Assembly (NCBI GenBank): GCA_023301795.1
Contig: JALZVU010000025.1
Span: 1-60,274, forward strand
Direction of reading: 5' to 3'
From: Granulosicoccus sp.
Lineage (GTDB): Bacteria; Pseudomonadota; Gammaproteobacteria; Granulosicoccales; Granulosicoccaceae
DNA: 60,274 bases
Shown here: positions 33,656 through 42,760 of the stretch, piece by piece
Layout: every line of letters starts with the position of its first letter
Position numbering within the stretch: position 1 is the first letter of the stretch
Notes under the pieces: generated by a model
Told to the model about the DNA's origin: nothing
Seen by the model: the letters and a program-made list of their open reading frames with translations, nothing else
The model's database searches: none
Made by a program: the position numbers and the translations under genes

Positions 33656-33969
33656 AGCTGTGCCCCCTTGTTGAGTTGTTGTAACTTACCTACTGTGCGA
33701 CCTGCCCTATATTGGTTAGTTCGAGAACAACCACTCGTAAAAATCGAACAAAGCCTCCGGTGCGGCATATCTGTTATGTGCGCCAGTACGTCTGACACGG
33801 AGCGATAGTGTGGTCAACTACACTTATGTGTTGTGAACTTTTTACACGTTTTTCAGCCCAAATGCCCTTCATATACTTGTCCGATGCTGTGGGCGCTACA
33901 CTTATCACTACTGCGCAGTACTTTTGCTTGTGTGCGCATCGGGGTGCTATTCAAAATGGAAGCTAGATA
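33656..33969. other. Intergenic region between two divergent genes
   Basis: A 314-base divergent spacer between the AlkP-like gene (minus) and the FG-GAP protein gene (plus). I see no small gene with a good start, no strong hairpin and no convincing promoter pair. It must hold promoters for both genes. Confidence 0.6.
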
Positions 33970-35985
33970 ATGATGTTCGAAACCAGAGTGTCTTGGCCAC
34001 GCCAACTCGTGAGTATAACAAGCTTATTTCTCATCTCTCAAGCAGCATTCGCTCAGGGCTATGACCCTATCATTGACAATTTTCGCCTTGGAGCAGAAGA
34101 CCAGCTCACGGTGGATCGTGGCGGTCCCGTGGACCGGGCAGGTGATGTCAATGGAGACAACCTGGAAGATTTGCTTGTGGCGGCGGGTGTAGGAGCAGTT
34201 CGTGTCATTTTTGGTCCGACCAATGGATTCAATGGAGTTCTCAACGGCCAACAGCTAGACGGAGTTAGCGGTTTCGTGATTCAGAATGATGCCGAAAACG
34301 ATTCGCTGGTGGCTGGCCTGGGTGACATCAATAACGATGGTCTCGACGATATCGGCGTGGCATCGATAACGGGCACACGGATAATATTCGGATCCGATCA
34401 GCCTTTCAGCAGGGTGTTTGATGTCGCAAGCCTGGACGGAAATAATGGATTTATATTCAACTCAGGCGCCACCGATATCAAGCGTGCCGGTGATATTAAC
34501 GGCGATTCGCTGCCTGATTTTATAGTAGGTAATGCCAATGCGTCTCCTAACGGCTTGCTAGGTGCGGGTGTTAGCTATGTGATTTACGGTAGCAGTACCG
34601 GCTTTCCTGCTACATTCGCGCCGGCTGATCTGGATGGTAGTAACGGTTTTGCCGTGGTCGGCATTAGCGCGAACGATCGAACAGGGCGTTACGTGGCGGG
34701 CGCAGGTGATTTTAACAACGACGGATTTGATGATTTTCTGGTGGGTGCGCCCAATCAGACAACCGACGGCAAGGCTGAGGCAGGGGCAGCTTATCTGTTA
34801 TTGGGAGCTGGAGATTTTCCTGCGGTGCTGAGCCTGGCGGATATTGGGCAGGGTAATGGTTTTGTATTCAAAGGCTCAGATATTCAGGACCATACTGGAG
34901 CTTCTGTTGCAGCCATTGGAGACCTGAATCACGATGGCGTTGATGATCTGGCCATCGGCGCACCGGGGAAGGGGCCGTTCGGCGTGCCTAGTGACTACCC
35001 CGGAGAAGCCTATGTGTTGTTTGGAGGCCGTTTTGAGGGAAGCTCGACAATTACAGAAGCGGATCTGAATGGCAGCAATGGATTTGTTCTGCGCGGTATT
35101 CGTGGCGGTGTTATACCGATTGAGGCGGGTGAGACAATCTGGGGTGATCTGGCTGGTGTCGATATCGACAGCGCGGGAGATATGAATGGCGACGGTATCG
35201 ATGACGTGATGATTGGAGCGTCGCACGCCATCATTAATCCAAGCCGGAAAGGCGTGGGGCAAGTCTATTTCGTCTATGGATCCACAAGCGCGTTCCCGGC
35301 TCGCTTACCCTTGTCTGACTTGGATGGCAGTAACGGTTTCCGCATAAACGGCACGGGCACAGTCGACTACTACGGGGTGTCGGTTGCCAGTGCTGGAGAT
35401 TTTAATGATGACGGTCGCAGTGACATCATGTCGGGTGCCTCTGGTCAGGGCGAGACTTACGTGTTCTACGGTAGAGATACCGGGGCGACTCGCGTGGCTG
35501 CAGCACCTACATCTGCCAATGGAACAGCGTCCATCGGATTTCCCGCCTCGGCACTGACGCTGGGACCTGAAGCTGAGCCACTAATATTTAATGAACGGGA
35601 AGATCCCACAGGGCCAAATCCTTTGCCACCAGGCACGCCCACCGATCCACTTGATCCAGCATCACCCGGGTTTACCGCGCCGTTTGCGCTGAATACAGCG
35701 CCCCCAGCGCGCCCTGGTGACGATCCTGCTCAAGTACCAGACACGGACTCTGGTGGCGAGCCTGAGCAGCCTGGAGGTGAGCTTGATCCTCTACCACAAC
35801 CGCCCACTGACGAAGGTGAGCAAGCGCCATCGAGCCCCACTCCTGACGCCGGTCCTGTTAACGAGAACATCTCAGGTGCGGTAACGACTGGTAGTGGAGC
35901 TGGCTTGTGGTTAGCGTATCTGTTGTTGGCAGCAGGATTTGCAGGCCGTTGGCGTCGGCGTGACTGTGGTGCGGTGAGTAATTAA
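33970..35985 (+). CDS. Secreted FG-GAP beta-propeller protein with C-terminal anchor
   Basis: A 671-residue secreted protein. A signal peptide ends near residue 29 (SQAAFA). Seven FG-GAP/Ca-binding repeats of integrin-alpha type start near residues 55, 115, 173, 246, 313, 402 and 475, each with a calcium loop such as GDVNGDNLEDL, GDINNDGLDD or GDFNNDGFDD, predicting a complete seven-bladed propeller. A long Pro/Asp/Glu-rich linker follows (about 520-640), then a Gly-Ser stretch, a hydrophobic helix and RWRRR near the C-terminus. That tail resembles GlyGly-CTERM-type sorting signals cut by rhombosortase, so the protein is probably processed and surface-displayed. The linker suggests reach outside the cell, for adhesion or scaffold. 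Partner unknown. Confidence 0.85.
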   Translation: MMFETRVSWPRQLVSITSLFLISQAAFAQGYDPIIDNFRLGAEDQLTVDRGGPVDRAGDVNGDNLEDLLVAAGVGAVRVIFGPTNGFNGVLNGQQLDGVSGFVIQNDAENDSLVAGLGDINNDGLDDIGVASITGTRIIFGSDQPFSRVFDVASLDGNNGFIFNSGATDIKRAGDINGDSLPDFIVGNANASPNGLLGAGVSYVIYGSSTGFPATFAPADLDGSNGFAVVGISANDRTGRYVAGAGDFNNDGFDDFLVGAPNQTTDGKAEAGAAYLLLGAGDFPAVLSLADIGQGNGFVFKGSDIQDHTGASVAAIGDLNHDGVDDLAIGAPGKGPFGVPSDYPGEAYVLFGGRFEGSSTITEADLNGSNGFVLRGIRGGVIPIEAGETIWGDLAGVDIDSAGDMNGDGIDDVMIGASHAIINPSRKGVGQVYFVYGSTSAFPARLPLSDLDGSNGFRINGTGTVDYYGVSVASAGDFNDDGRSDIMSGASGQGETYVFYGRDTGATRVAAAPTSANGTASIGFPASALTLGPEAEPLIFNEREDPTGPNPLPPGTPTDPLDPASPGFTAPFALNTAPPARPGDDPAQVPDTDSGGEPEQPGGELDPLPQPPTDEGEQAPSSPTPDAGPVNENISGAVTTGSGAGLWLAYLLLAAGFAGRWRRRDCGAVSN

Positions 35986-35995
35986 TCCGAGAGCG

Positions 35996-36029
35996 GTGGA
36001 GGCGCTTTGGAGTACTATACCGCCTCCAC
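35996..36029 (+). terminator. Intercistronic hairpin after the FG-GAP gene
   Basis: GTGGAGGCG (35996-36004) and CGCCTCCAC (36021-36029) form a perfect 9-bp stem with a 16-base loop, 10 bases after the FG-GAP stop codon. The following TTCTTC is only a weak T-tract, so termination may be partial. It precedes the ribosome-binding site of the next gene. Confidence 0.5.
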
Positions 36030-36055
36030 TTCTTCACACAAAGGAACAAGCCATC

Positions 36056-36487
36056 GTGCAACTCAAATTGAGTGATGCCAAAACCATTATCGAACATGCG
36101 CTTGCCGCGCAGCAAGAACATGGTTTCAAGCCTATGGCAATTGTCGTGCTTGGGGCAAACGGTGCCATTAAAGCCAGTGAAAGCCAAGACGGAACGAGCC
36201 TTGTTCGGCCAAAGGTTGCGCATGGAAAAGCTTTTGGTGCTGTTTCACTGGGGTTGGGATCACGAGCACTGTTCGAACGTGCCAAAGCCGAACCCTTCTT
36301 TATCCAGGCTATGAACTCTTTGTGCGATGGTGCTCTGGTACCGGTTCCGGGTGGTGTGCTGATTCGGTCCAGTGAGGGCGAGTTGCTGGGGGCTGTGGGC
36401 ATTACCGGTGACATCTCGGACAACGACGAGCTATGTGCGGTAGCGGGAATCGAAGCGGCTGGATTCAAGGCTGACACCGGGGCGTAA
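36056..36487 (+). CDS. GlcG/HbpS-family heme-binding-like protein
   Basis: A 143-residue cytoplasmic protein of the GlcG/HbpS family (formerly DUF336). It starts with LKLSDAKTIIEHALAAQ and has the typical PMAIVVLGANGAIKA strand, a KAFGAVSLGLGSR segment and the C-terminal GGVLIRSSEGELLGAVGITGD with its glycine-rich loop. Members are small oligomers; HbpS binds heme and others are linked to glycolate utilisation, but the general function is unclear. The GTG at 36056 is preferred: AAAGGA lies about 9 bases upstream, the length fits the family, and the upstream in-frame ATG at 35996 falls inside a hairpin. No signal peptide. Confidence 0.83.
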   Translation: MQLKLSDAKTIIEHALAAQQEHGFKPMAIVVLGANGAIKASESQDGTSLVRPKVAHGKAFGAVSLGLGSRALFERAKAEPFFIQAMNSLCDGALVPVPGGVLIRSSEGELLGAVGITGDISDNDELCAVAGIEAAGFKADTGA

Positions 36488-36542
36488 AGACACCCCTTTG
36501 TTTCCAAAGTACGGACACTAATTCAAACGAGTAGGTACGAGC

Positions 36543-36938
36543 ATGCGTGGGGCAGGTGGATCAAACGGGGGGGAATTCTCCTTTTTAATTGGATTGGCAA
36601 TGATGATCGCAGGCTTTTACATGCTGCTGAGTTCTATTGTCATCAACACATCATTTGGTTTTGGAATGCGGTTGTACGGTGTCGGGGGCTTAGGAATAAC
36701 CAGCGGGATGCTGATGATTCCATTTATCTTCGGTGTCGTGTTTATCTTTTACAACGGCAAAAACTACATCGGATGGCTGCTGTGCGTGGGTTCATTGATC
36801 GCGCTGATTGTTGGGGTACTGGCTAGCGCGCAGTTCCGCTTGGCCTCAATGACCTCATTTGATTTGTTGCTCATATTGATTCTGTCTTTTGGTGGGCTTG
36901 GTCTGTTCTTGCGTTCGTTGAAGAGCAATCCGCTTTGA
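36543..36938 (+). CDS. Small four-helix membrane protein
   Basis: A 131-residue, strongly hydrophobic protein with about four membrane helices (residues 13-35, 45-68, 75-95, 105-125) and a short Gly-rich N-terminus. No charged motif or catalytic pattern was recognised. A GAGTAGG sequence lies upstream of the ATG. It lies 55 bases after the GlcG-like gene on the same strand and may be cotranscribed. Function unknown. Confidence 0.65.
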   Translation: MRGAGGSNGGEFSFLIGLAMMIAGFYMLLSSIVINTSFGFGMRLYGVGGLGITSGMLMIPFIFGVVFIFYNGKNYIGWLLCVGSLIALIVGVLASAQFRLASMTSFDLLLILILSFGGLGLFLRSLKSNPL

Positions 36939-37078
36939 GGCAGGTATGGCGTCACTCGGCGCGTTGATATGCTGTTCGGCGGCCAATGATTGATACCTCC
37001 GAAAAAGTAGCTAACACGAGTGAATAGTGTCTATGTTGTATGATGAGTGCTCTCGCATTCCTTCGCTTGAGACACCCA

Positions 37079-37909
37079 ATGACAGCCTACGACCCTACTG
37101 ACGATGGCGCGAAAATGTCTTTCGCCAAGGACATGAGTTACGCCGACTATCTGTCACTTGATCCCATACTGGGCTCGCAAAATCTACAATCTGATGCACA
37201 CGATGAGATGCTGTTTATCATCCAGCATCAGACTTCAGAGTTATGGATGCGATTGTGCCTGCATGAGCTTTCTAGTGCCAGGGTTGCATTGGAGCGAAGT
37301 GACTATGCACCGGCTTTCAAAATGCTCACAAGGGTTGCTCGGATTTTTGAGCAACTGAATAATGCGTGGGATGTGCTGCGCACCATGACTCCCAGTGAAT
37401 ACTCGCAGTTCCGCGATGATCTGGGTTCGTCATCCGGCTTCCAATCCCATCAGTACCGACTGATTGAGTTCATACTGGGCAATCGTAACAAAGCCATGAT
37501 GAAAGTGCATGAGCATCGCCCTGAGTTACACCACATGTTGGGACAAGAACTGAAATGTCCTTCGCTCTATCATGTGGTGCTGGATCAGTTGGGCAAAACG
37601 TTAGATGTGCAGTTTGATCATTCCGTGTTTTCTATGGACAACCCTCACACCGCTAATAATGCTGTCATGCAAGCATGGGAAACGGTATACCGTGATCCCA
37701 GTGCCCATTGGGTGTTGTATGAGTTAGCCGAAAAACTGGTGGATCTTGAGGATTACTTCAGGCGATGGCGGTTCAACCATGTGACAACTGTGGAAAGAAT
37801 CATCGGATTCAAGCGGGGTACTGGTGGTACCTCTGGTGTCAGATATTTGCGTAAGATGCTTGAGGTGGAGCTTTTTCCTGAATTGTGGAATGTACGCGGA
37901 CAATTATGA
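37079..37909 (+). CDS. kynA: Tryptophan 2,3-dioxygenase
   Basis: A cytoplasmic heme enzyme of 276 residues that oxidises L-tryptophan to N-formylkynurenine, the first step of the kynurenine pathway. The substrate-side histidine is in FIIQHQTSELWMRL and the heme-ligand histidine in NHVTTVERIIGFK, followed by the invariant GTGGTSGVRYLRK and the C-terminal LFPELW. An in-frame ATG at 37040 would add 13 residues not needed by the fold; neither start has a clear ribosome-binding site. The other kynurenine genes are not in the window. Confidence 0.93.
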   Translation: MTAYDPTDDGAKMSFAKDMSYADYLSLDPILGSQNLQSDAHDEMLFIIQHQTSELWMRLCLHELSSARVALERSDYAPAFKMLTRVARIFEQLNNAWDVLRTMTPSEYSQFRDDLGSSSGFQSHQYRLIEFILGNRNKAMMKVHEHRPELHHMLGQELKCPSLYHVVLDQLGKTLDVQFDHSVFSMDNPHTANNAVMQAWETVYRDPSAHWVLYELAEKLVDLEDYFRRWRFNHVTTVERIIGFKRGTGGTSGVRYLRKMLEVELFPELWNVRGQL

Positions 37910-38157
37910 GTTGGAAAACACGCTCGTTACCGATGAAAGACTGATAAAGCATCTGGACCAGGGACATGAGCTGCGGATTGTCGCACCTGCGCTCGATTCA
38001 GATTTCAGTCACAGATTTATGAAAAACAGCGGATGGTCACAAATTTAGATAGATCAACGTGTTGGAAAGCAAAAGCGCAGCTATTTTATGCAGCGCTGCA
38101 CATCTGCTGAGCTGCCTTTAGGACATAGTGTTTGCACAATAATAATAAAAAACACCT

Positions 38158-40710
38158 ATGACCATCTCAACCCGATCTGATTTGTTCAACTCGCTTCCCG
38201 CAAACCTGACAGGCCAGCCGGCTGTTCTACCCAAGTGGCTAAAACAGCGTTCTTCACAATGCTTACCGGTTCTGATGCTTGCGCTAGTGGCAGGGTGCTC
38301 TGCTAGCTCCCCTACAGCGGAATCGGATTCTAGAGTGACTGGTGATACAGCAGCTGTAGATTCAGACTCAGTGGCTCAAACGACGCAACCTGCCTCCGCT
38401 CCGCTTAATGACACTGTTGCCACCATGAGGTGGTCAAATGTGGATGCCTGGTCGTCTGAGCAGCTACAGGACGGACAACCTCCTGTCTCTGGTGATATCA
38501 CCATCGAACGTGGGCAACGCCTGATCCTGGATCAGGACATTGACGTTGATTCACTGATGGTCAACGGCCGTCTGGATTGTGATACACAAGATTTGAGCAT
38601 CAGTGCTCAATGGATCATGGTTCACGGCGATTTTATCTGTGGCACACCAGATCAACCGTTTGAACAAAAACTGGATATTACGTTAACGGGCAACGACACT
38701 CGTGAATCTGTCATGGGTATGGGCACCAAGATGTTGAGTGCTATGGGTGGCGGCAGAATCTGGTTACATGGGGAGCAGCGTACCTCGTGGTTGATGCTCG
38801 ATGAGACAGTCCGTTCAGGTGGCGACACTCTGGTGCTAGAGTTTGATCCTGATTGGCGTGTTGGTGATCAGATTGTTATCACCGCTACGGGTGACGACAT
38901 GGAGGAATCGGAGGTGCGGCAAATCACCGAAATTGACGGGCGCAATGTGACGCTGGATCAGGGTCTGATGTACACCCATTTTGGTGAGGTGCAAGAATTC
39001 AGTAACGGAACACGAACCTGGATGGCTGATACACGCGCTGAAGTCGCTTTGTTGAGCCGTAACATTCGTATCCAGGGTGATGAACAATCAGAGTCTACGC
39101 GCTTTGGTGGTCATATCATGATCATGAAAGGTTCTGAAGGTTTGATTTCCGGAGTGGAAATGAACCGGATGGGGCAGGAGGGCATTCTGGGCCGATATCC
39201 CTTTCACTGGCACTTGGCAGGTGATGTGAGTGGTCAATATATTCGCAATTCAAGCATACGCCGCAGCTACAACCGTTGTGTGACAGTGCACGGTGCTCAC
39301 AATGCTCTGGTTGCGGATAACGTTTGTATGGACCATGTTGGTCATGGTTTTTTCCTGGAGGATGGCGTTGAGACTGGGAACGTGTTTGATCATAATCTTG
39401 GCCTTCTTACCCGAAAACCTGCAGAGGATGTAGCGCTGATCCCCAGTGATCGAGAAAATGGCCAGGCAGCCAGAGGTCCGTCAACGTTCTGGATAAGCAA
39501 TGGTGACAACACCTTTACGCGCAATGCTGCTGCCGGTAGTGATGGACTTGGATTCTGGTACGACACTGATGAGAACGTTACAGGTGCCTCCGCAAAGATG
39601 CCAGAATATGCGGGTATATCACCGATAACGTCGCCCTTCGGTAAATTTAGCGACAACCGTGTGCATTCGAGCACCATGGGTTTTAGTTCGTGTGCTGCAG
39701 GGGAAGGTGCTGAAGGCTACCTGCCGCCTCAGCAAGCACTTATCGAAAACCTTACGGTATTCACTGGTGGTGACGGAGCTGTTTGGCCATGTAAAGGCAA
39801 CCAACTGTTTACCAATCTTGTATTAACAGATAGTGGGCACGCGCAAAAAGCGAGCTTTGTGGCACCACGGCCAGTGACGATTCGCGACTCTCTTTTTGTT
39901 GCAAACAGCAAGCTGTCAGAAAATGGAATCGGTCGCCAGCGTAGCGCTATTGGGATATATGACTTTGGTGTGATTTTTGAAAATGTACATTTTGTGAATT
40001 ACAACAACGACTATGGACCTAGTTATCTGTTTGGTGCACGTGATGCGGCTAATCGATTAACCAGCGGACGAGTTAGTGGTGTGACCTATGACGACAGCTT
40101 TCTGCTGTATGACAGACGCAAAGCAGTTGCTGATCTACGACCATCTCAGTGGGGAGCTGTGATCCATGACCTGGATGGCAGCTTCGGGTTGGCTGCTAAC
40201 TCGGCTCTGGTAGCAGATCATCCCATGATGGTAGATGAGACGTGTGTTGCTGCACCGGGTACAGGTCAACTATGCGAAAACCGCTACGGTTGGGTGCGTT
40301 TGGACTTCAACAAGAAAACCCAGCTTCCGGCCATGACACACACTCGCAGCGATGGTCCGCGTTTTACTGTTGAGCCGTTGTCGCCGCGATCAAGCTATCA
40401 GAGTGTAGTTTCGGTTAATCACGATCGCCACTTCTACGGTTATGAGTTTGACCAAAGTCTTTTCAGTATTGGACGCCTCAATGTATTGTTGGATTATTTG
40501 CATGATGGCGATACAGTGACACTTGAATTGAAATCGATGCCAGTGGGTGCGCGAATTCTGGATACAGACTATAGCGAGGCCCGAAGCGTTGCAGACTTAC
40601 GACGAGGACCTGGAAGAAGCTATGTGCGGGTCGGCAATTCTTTGTTTGTAAAGATGGAAGCGGCCGGACAGACATGGAAAGCTCGCGACAATATTAGTAT
40701 TGTCTGGTAG
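38158..40710 (+). CDS. G8-domain/right-handed beta-helix lipoprotein (CEMIP-like)
   Basis: An 850-residue exported protein. A hydrophobic signal with lipobox LVAGC (about residues 42-46) predicts a lipoprotein, after an unusually long 35-residue N-terminus. A G8 domain lies at about 92-190 (GDITIERGQRLILDQDI, VNGRLDCDTQDL). A right-handed parallel beta-helix follows, with the conserved WHLAGD, SIRRSYNRCVTVHGAHNALVADNV and GHGFFLEDGVETGNVFDHNLG motifs seen in CEMIP/TMEM2-type proteins. The vertebrate relatives depolymerise or bind hyaluronan, so a role on an acidic polysaccharide is plausible but unproven. Monocistronic with its own terminator at 40795. No glycosidase residues could be assigned. 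Confidence 0.82.
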   Translation: MTISTRSDLFNSLPANLTGQPAVLPKWLKQRSSQCLPVLMLALVAGCSASSPTAESDSRVTGDTAAVDSDSVAQTTQPASAPLNDTVATMRWSNVDAWSSEQLQDGQPPVSGDITIERGQRLILDQDIDVDSLMVNGRLDCDTQDLSISAQWIMVHGDFICGTPDQPFEQKLDITLTGNDTRESVMGMGTKMLSAMGGGRIWLHGEQRTSWLMLDETVRSGGDTLVLEFDPDWRVGDQIVITATGDDMEESEVRQITEIDGRNVTLDQGLMYTHFGEVQEFSNGTRTWMADTRAEVALLSRNIRIQGDEQSESTRFGGHIMIMKGSEGLISGVEMNRMGQEGILGRYPFHWHLAGDVSGQYIRNSSIRRSYNRCVTVHGAHNALVADNVCMDHVGHGFFLEDGVETGNVFDHNLGLLTRKPAEDVALIPSDRENGQAARGPSTFWISNGDNTFTRNAAAGSDGLGFWYDTDENVTGASAKMPEYAGISPITSPFGKFSDNRVHSSTMGFSSCAAGEGAEGYLPPQQALIENLTVFTGGDGAVWPCKGNQLFTNLVLTDSGHAQKASFVAPRPVTIRDSLFVANSKLSENGIGRQRSAIGIYDFGVIFENVHFVNYNNDYGPSYLFGARDAANRLTSGRVSGVTYDDSFLLYDRRKAVADLRPSQWGAVIHDLDGSFGLAANSALVADHPMMVDETCVAAPGTGQLCENRYGWVRLDFNKKTQLPAMTHTRSDGPRFTVEPLSPRSSYQSVVSVNHDRHFYGYEFDQSLFSIGRLNVLLDYLHDGDTVTLELKSMPVGARILDTDYSEARSVADLRRGPGRSYVRVGNSLFVKMEAAGQTWKARDNISIVW

Positions 40711-40794
40711 GAGTTCCAATTGTGTAATGTCTGGTGGGTGAGTGATCTGGAAGCGTGCTTTTTTTCAGTTTGAGTTAGTCCATCAGGACCGTGT

Positions 40795-40831
40795 GACAAG
40801 GCATCAGCGTGTCGTTGATGCCTTGTCTTTT
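40795..40831 (+). terminator. Intrinsic terminator of the G8-protein gene
   Basis: GACAAGGCATCA (40795-40806) and TGATGCCTTGTC (40816-40827) form a perfect 12-bp stem with a 9-base loop, followed by TTTT (40828-40831). It lies 84 bases after the G8 gene and 12 bases before the end of the convergent DUF1127 gene. On the minus strand a T-run is lacking. Confidence 0.8.
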
Positions 40832-40843
40832 CAAAGCGATAAT

Positions 40844-41086
40844 TCAAGGCTGCCAGAAGAATTTTCGGATTTCTGCCATGGCCGCATCGAAGCCTAGTCC
40901 TAAATCCTGCCGTAGGTGCTCTGGATCGTTCAACAGTCGCTCATGAAGCTGCTTTCGTGTCCTGTAACGGTGGTTCCAGAGACGCCACAGTGAATAGCAG
41001 TTGCGGGGATGTGTTCCAGTGTCTTTGCTCAGTTCGAGCTTCTTGGAATGTCCTGCCGTTGCGCGCTCTATCGTTGTGTGCCCCAT
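40844..41086 (-). CDS. DUF1127-like small protein
   Basis: An 80-residue basic protein. The C-terminal half has LWRLWNHRYRTRKQLHERL followed by LRQDLGLGFDAAMAEIRKFFW, matching the shape of DUF1127 (YjiS-like) proteins: an aromatic/Arg-rich helix, then the L(R/A)D(L/I)G(L) motif. Members are small RNA-binding-like or regulatory proteins in some bacteria. The ATG at 41086 is preferred; a TTG at 41155 is in frame and would add 23 residues. It is divergent from a MocR-type regulator gene, which may control it. Function unknown in this organism. Confidence 0.6.
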   Translation of the reverse strand: MGHTTIERATAGHSKKLELSKDTGTHPRNCYSLWRLWNHRYRTRKQLHERLLNDPEHLRQDLGLGFDAAMAEIRKFFWQP

Positions 41087-41218
41087 CGTCTTAAACTTGC
41101 GTTGCTTTGCGAGTGCACCACCATAAACAGTCTTACATCCAGGTGGCAGGGGCAAACAAGCACGAATTGCATCGTATCAGCGTCCTGTTTTGGGCATCTG
41201 CTATGGTCGACTTGTTTG

Positions 41219-41248
41219 AAATCTGTACTCTAGTTGCTTCAAATCTGT
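41219..41248 (+). promoter_or_regulatory. Direct repeats upstream of the MocR-type regulator
   Basis: AAATCTGT occurs at 41219-41226 and again at 41241-41248, exactly 22 bases apart (two helical turns), with further partial similarity around them. MocR/GabR regulators usually bind direct repeats spaced in this way. The pair lies 16 bases before the ATG at 41264, in the spacer shared with the divergent DUF1127 gene, so it could serve autoregulation and control of that neighbour. Confidence 0.4.
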
Positions 41249-41263
41249 TGCTATAGTGTACAG

Positions 41264-42691
41264 ATGAGAGCGGATACACCAAAATACAGACAATTGGCAG
41301 AGCAGACGCAGCGCCATCTGGAGGCTACGGGCAACGTCGGTGATCGATTGCTATCGTTGCGCGATTTTGCATCCCGAGAAGGTGTGAGTATGACCACGGC
41401 ATTGCGTGTTTATGAAGAGCTTGAGCTCAACGGTGTCGTGGAGTCGCGCCAGCGCTCTGGGTATTTTCTACAAAGCAGCGCGGTACGGCACGTTGCATTG
41501 CCTACGGCATCGCGCGAAATACCTGTCGCACGAAACGAAAGAGAACTGACCGATGGATTACAAAGCAGCGCCTGGCATGCTCATCGCTTCACGGCTTATT
41601 TTGCAAGTGGCACACCTGATACTGCGCTAGCAGGTCCGCGAGAACTGGCACGCATCATTCGACGGGTGGCACGTCGAGAGCTGGAGAATTATGGCCCGCT
41701 GGAAGGCGATGCGCTGCTGAGGCAGGAAATTGCCAACCGTTATGTGAAAGCGGGTATGGAAGTTATGGCTGACGAGTTGATGATTACCAGTGGTGCTCAG
41801 GAAGCCTTGTTCATCAGCATTAACATCACCACACAACCTGGTGATTTGATAGCTGTAGAGTCGCCTACTTATCATGGGCTGATCAGCGCTATAAAACAAA
41901 GCGGCCGAAAGATGGTAGAAATTCCAACTGACTCTGCAACGGGTATTAACCTGCCTGCGTTGGGCTTGGCATTAAACGAGCTGCCGGTCAAAGCTATAGT
42001 TGTTAGTAGCTCGGTTCAAAATCCGCTTGGATGCAGTATGACCGACGAGAGTCGTCAGCAGCTAGTGGCATTAGCTAACACTCACGATGTAGTCTTAGTC
42101 GAAGATGATACCCACGGTGAGTTGCCTTATGCGCGACAACGCCATCGAAACTTGAGTGCCTTTGATACACAGGATCGGGTGATAGTTTGTGGATCCTTTA
42201 GCAAAACGCTGGCTCCTGAACTTCGTGTTGGCTGGCTTAGAGCTCCACGTTGGCGTCAAGCCGCATTGGACTTCAAACGCGCTGTGTCAGCCCGTTCTGT
42301 GTTGTTGCCTCAACAAGCCATCGCTCGTCACATGGTTGAAGGGCACTATGATCGCCATATCAGGCTCTCGCGCGATATCTATGCAAAACGTGGACGCGCT
42401 ATACGCGCTGTTATCGCAGGCTGTTTTCCTTATGGCACTCGAATTTCACAACCCACTGGCGGTTTCCAGATGTGGGTAGAGTTGCCCGCAGAACACAGTG
42501 CAATGGCGTTAGCGGAATACACTCTGAGTCAGGGGATAGCCATTTCACCAGGGCGATTGTTTTCGCATCGAGGCCACTATGGACACTGCTTGCGCTTGTG
42601 CTATTCCAAATATCAGGATGAGAACCGCGAATCGATCGAGCTAATGGGGGCGTGGCTGTCAGATGTTGGAAAAACCGCGGTAGCGAGCTGA
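41264..42691 (+). CDS. MocR-type GntR/aminotransferase transcriptional regulator
   Basis: A 475-residue regulator. An N-terminal GntR winged helix (about 1-75: YRQLAEQTQRHLEA, LLSLRDFASREGVSMTTALRVYEELE) is fused to a fold-type I aminotransferase domain (105-470) with the PLP-binding lysine in VCGSFSKTLAPELRVGW and an aspartate in VEDDTHGEL. MocR proteins sense PLP and an amino compound and control transport or amino-acid metabolism genes. The ATG at 41264 is preferred over an upstream TTG that would add a Cys-rich decapeptide. Probable targets are its own gene and the divergent small DUF1127 gene. Confidence 0.9.
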   Translation: MRADTPKYRQLAEQTQRHLEATGNVGDRLLSLRDFASREGVSMTTALRVYEELELNGVVESRQRSGYFLQSSAVRHVALPTASREIPVARNERELTDGLQSSAWHAHRFTAYFASGTPDTALAGPRELARIIRRVARRELENYGPLEGDALLRQEIANRYVKAGMEVMADELMITSGAQEALFISINITTQPGDLIAVESPTYHGLISAIKQSGRKMVEIPTDSATGINLPALGLALNELPVKAIVVSSSVQNPLGCSMTDESRQQLVALANTHDVVLVEDDTHGELPYARQRHRNLSAFDTQDRVIVCGSFSKTLAPELRVGWLRAPRWRQAALDFKRAVSARSVLLPQQAIARHMVEGHYDRHIRLSRDIYAKRGRAIRAVIAGCFPYGTRISQPTGGFQMWVELPAEHSAMALAEYTLSQGIAISPGRLFSHRGHYGHCLRLCYSKYQDENRESIELMGAWLSDVGKTAVAS

Positions 42692-42760
42692 ACCTACGCT
42701 AAGGAACACCAAAAGAGCGCAAGACAGTTATAATCTGCGCAATGCAGTTGTCTTGTAACA

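Noticed and set aside
36034-36507. 157-residue minus-strand frame opposite the GlcG-like gene
   Set aside because: Mirror of a gene with clear family motifs and a good start on the plus strand.
41234-41257. TTGCTT and TATAGT before the MocR gene as a promoter
   Set aside because: Spacing of 12 bases is too short; the direct repeats at this place are the better-supported feature.
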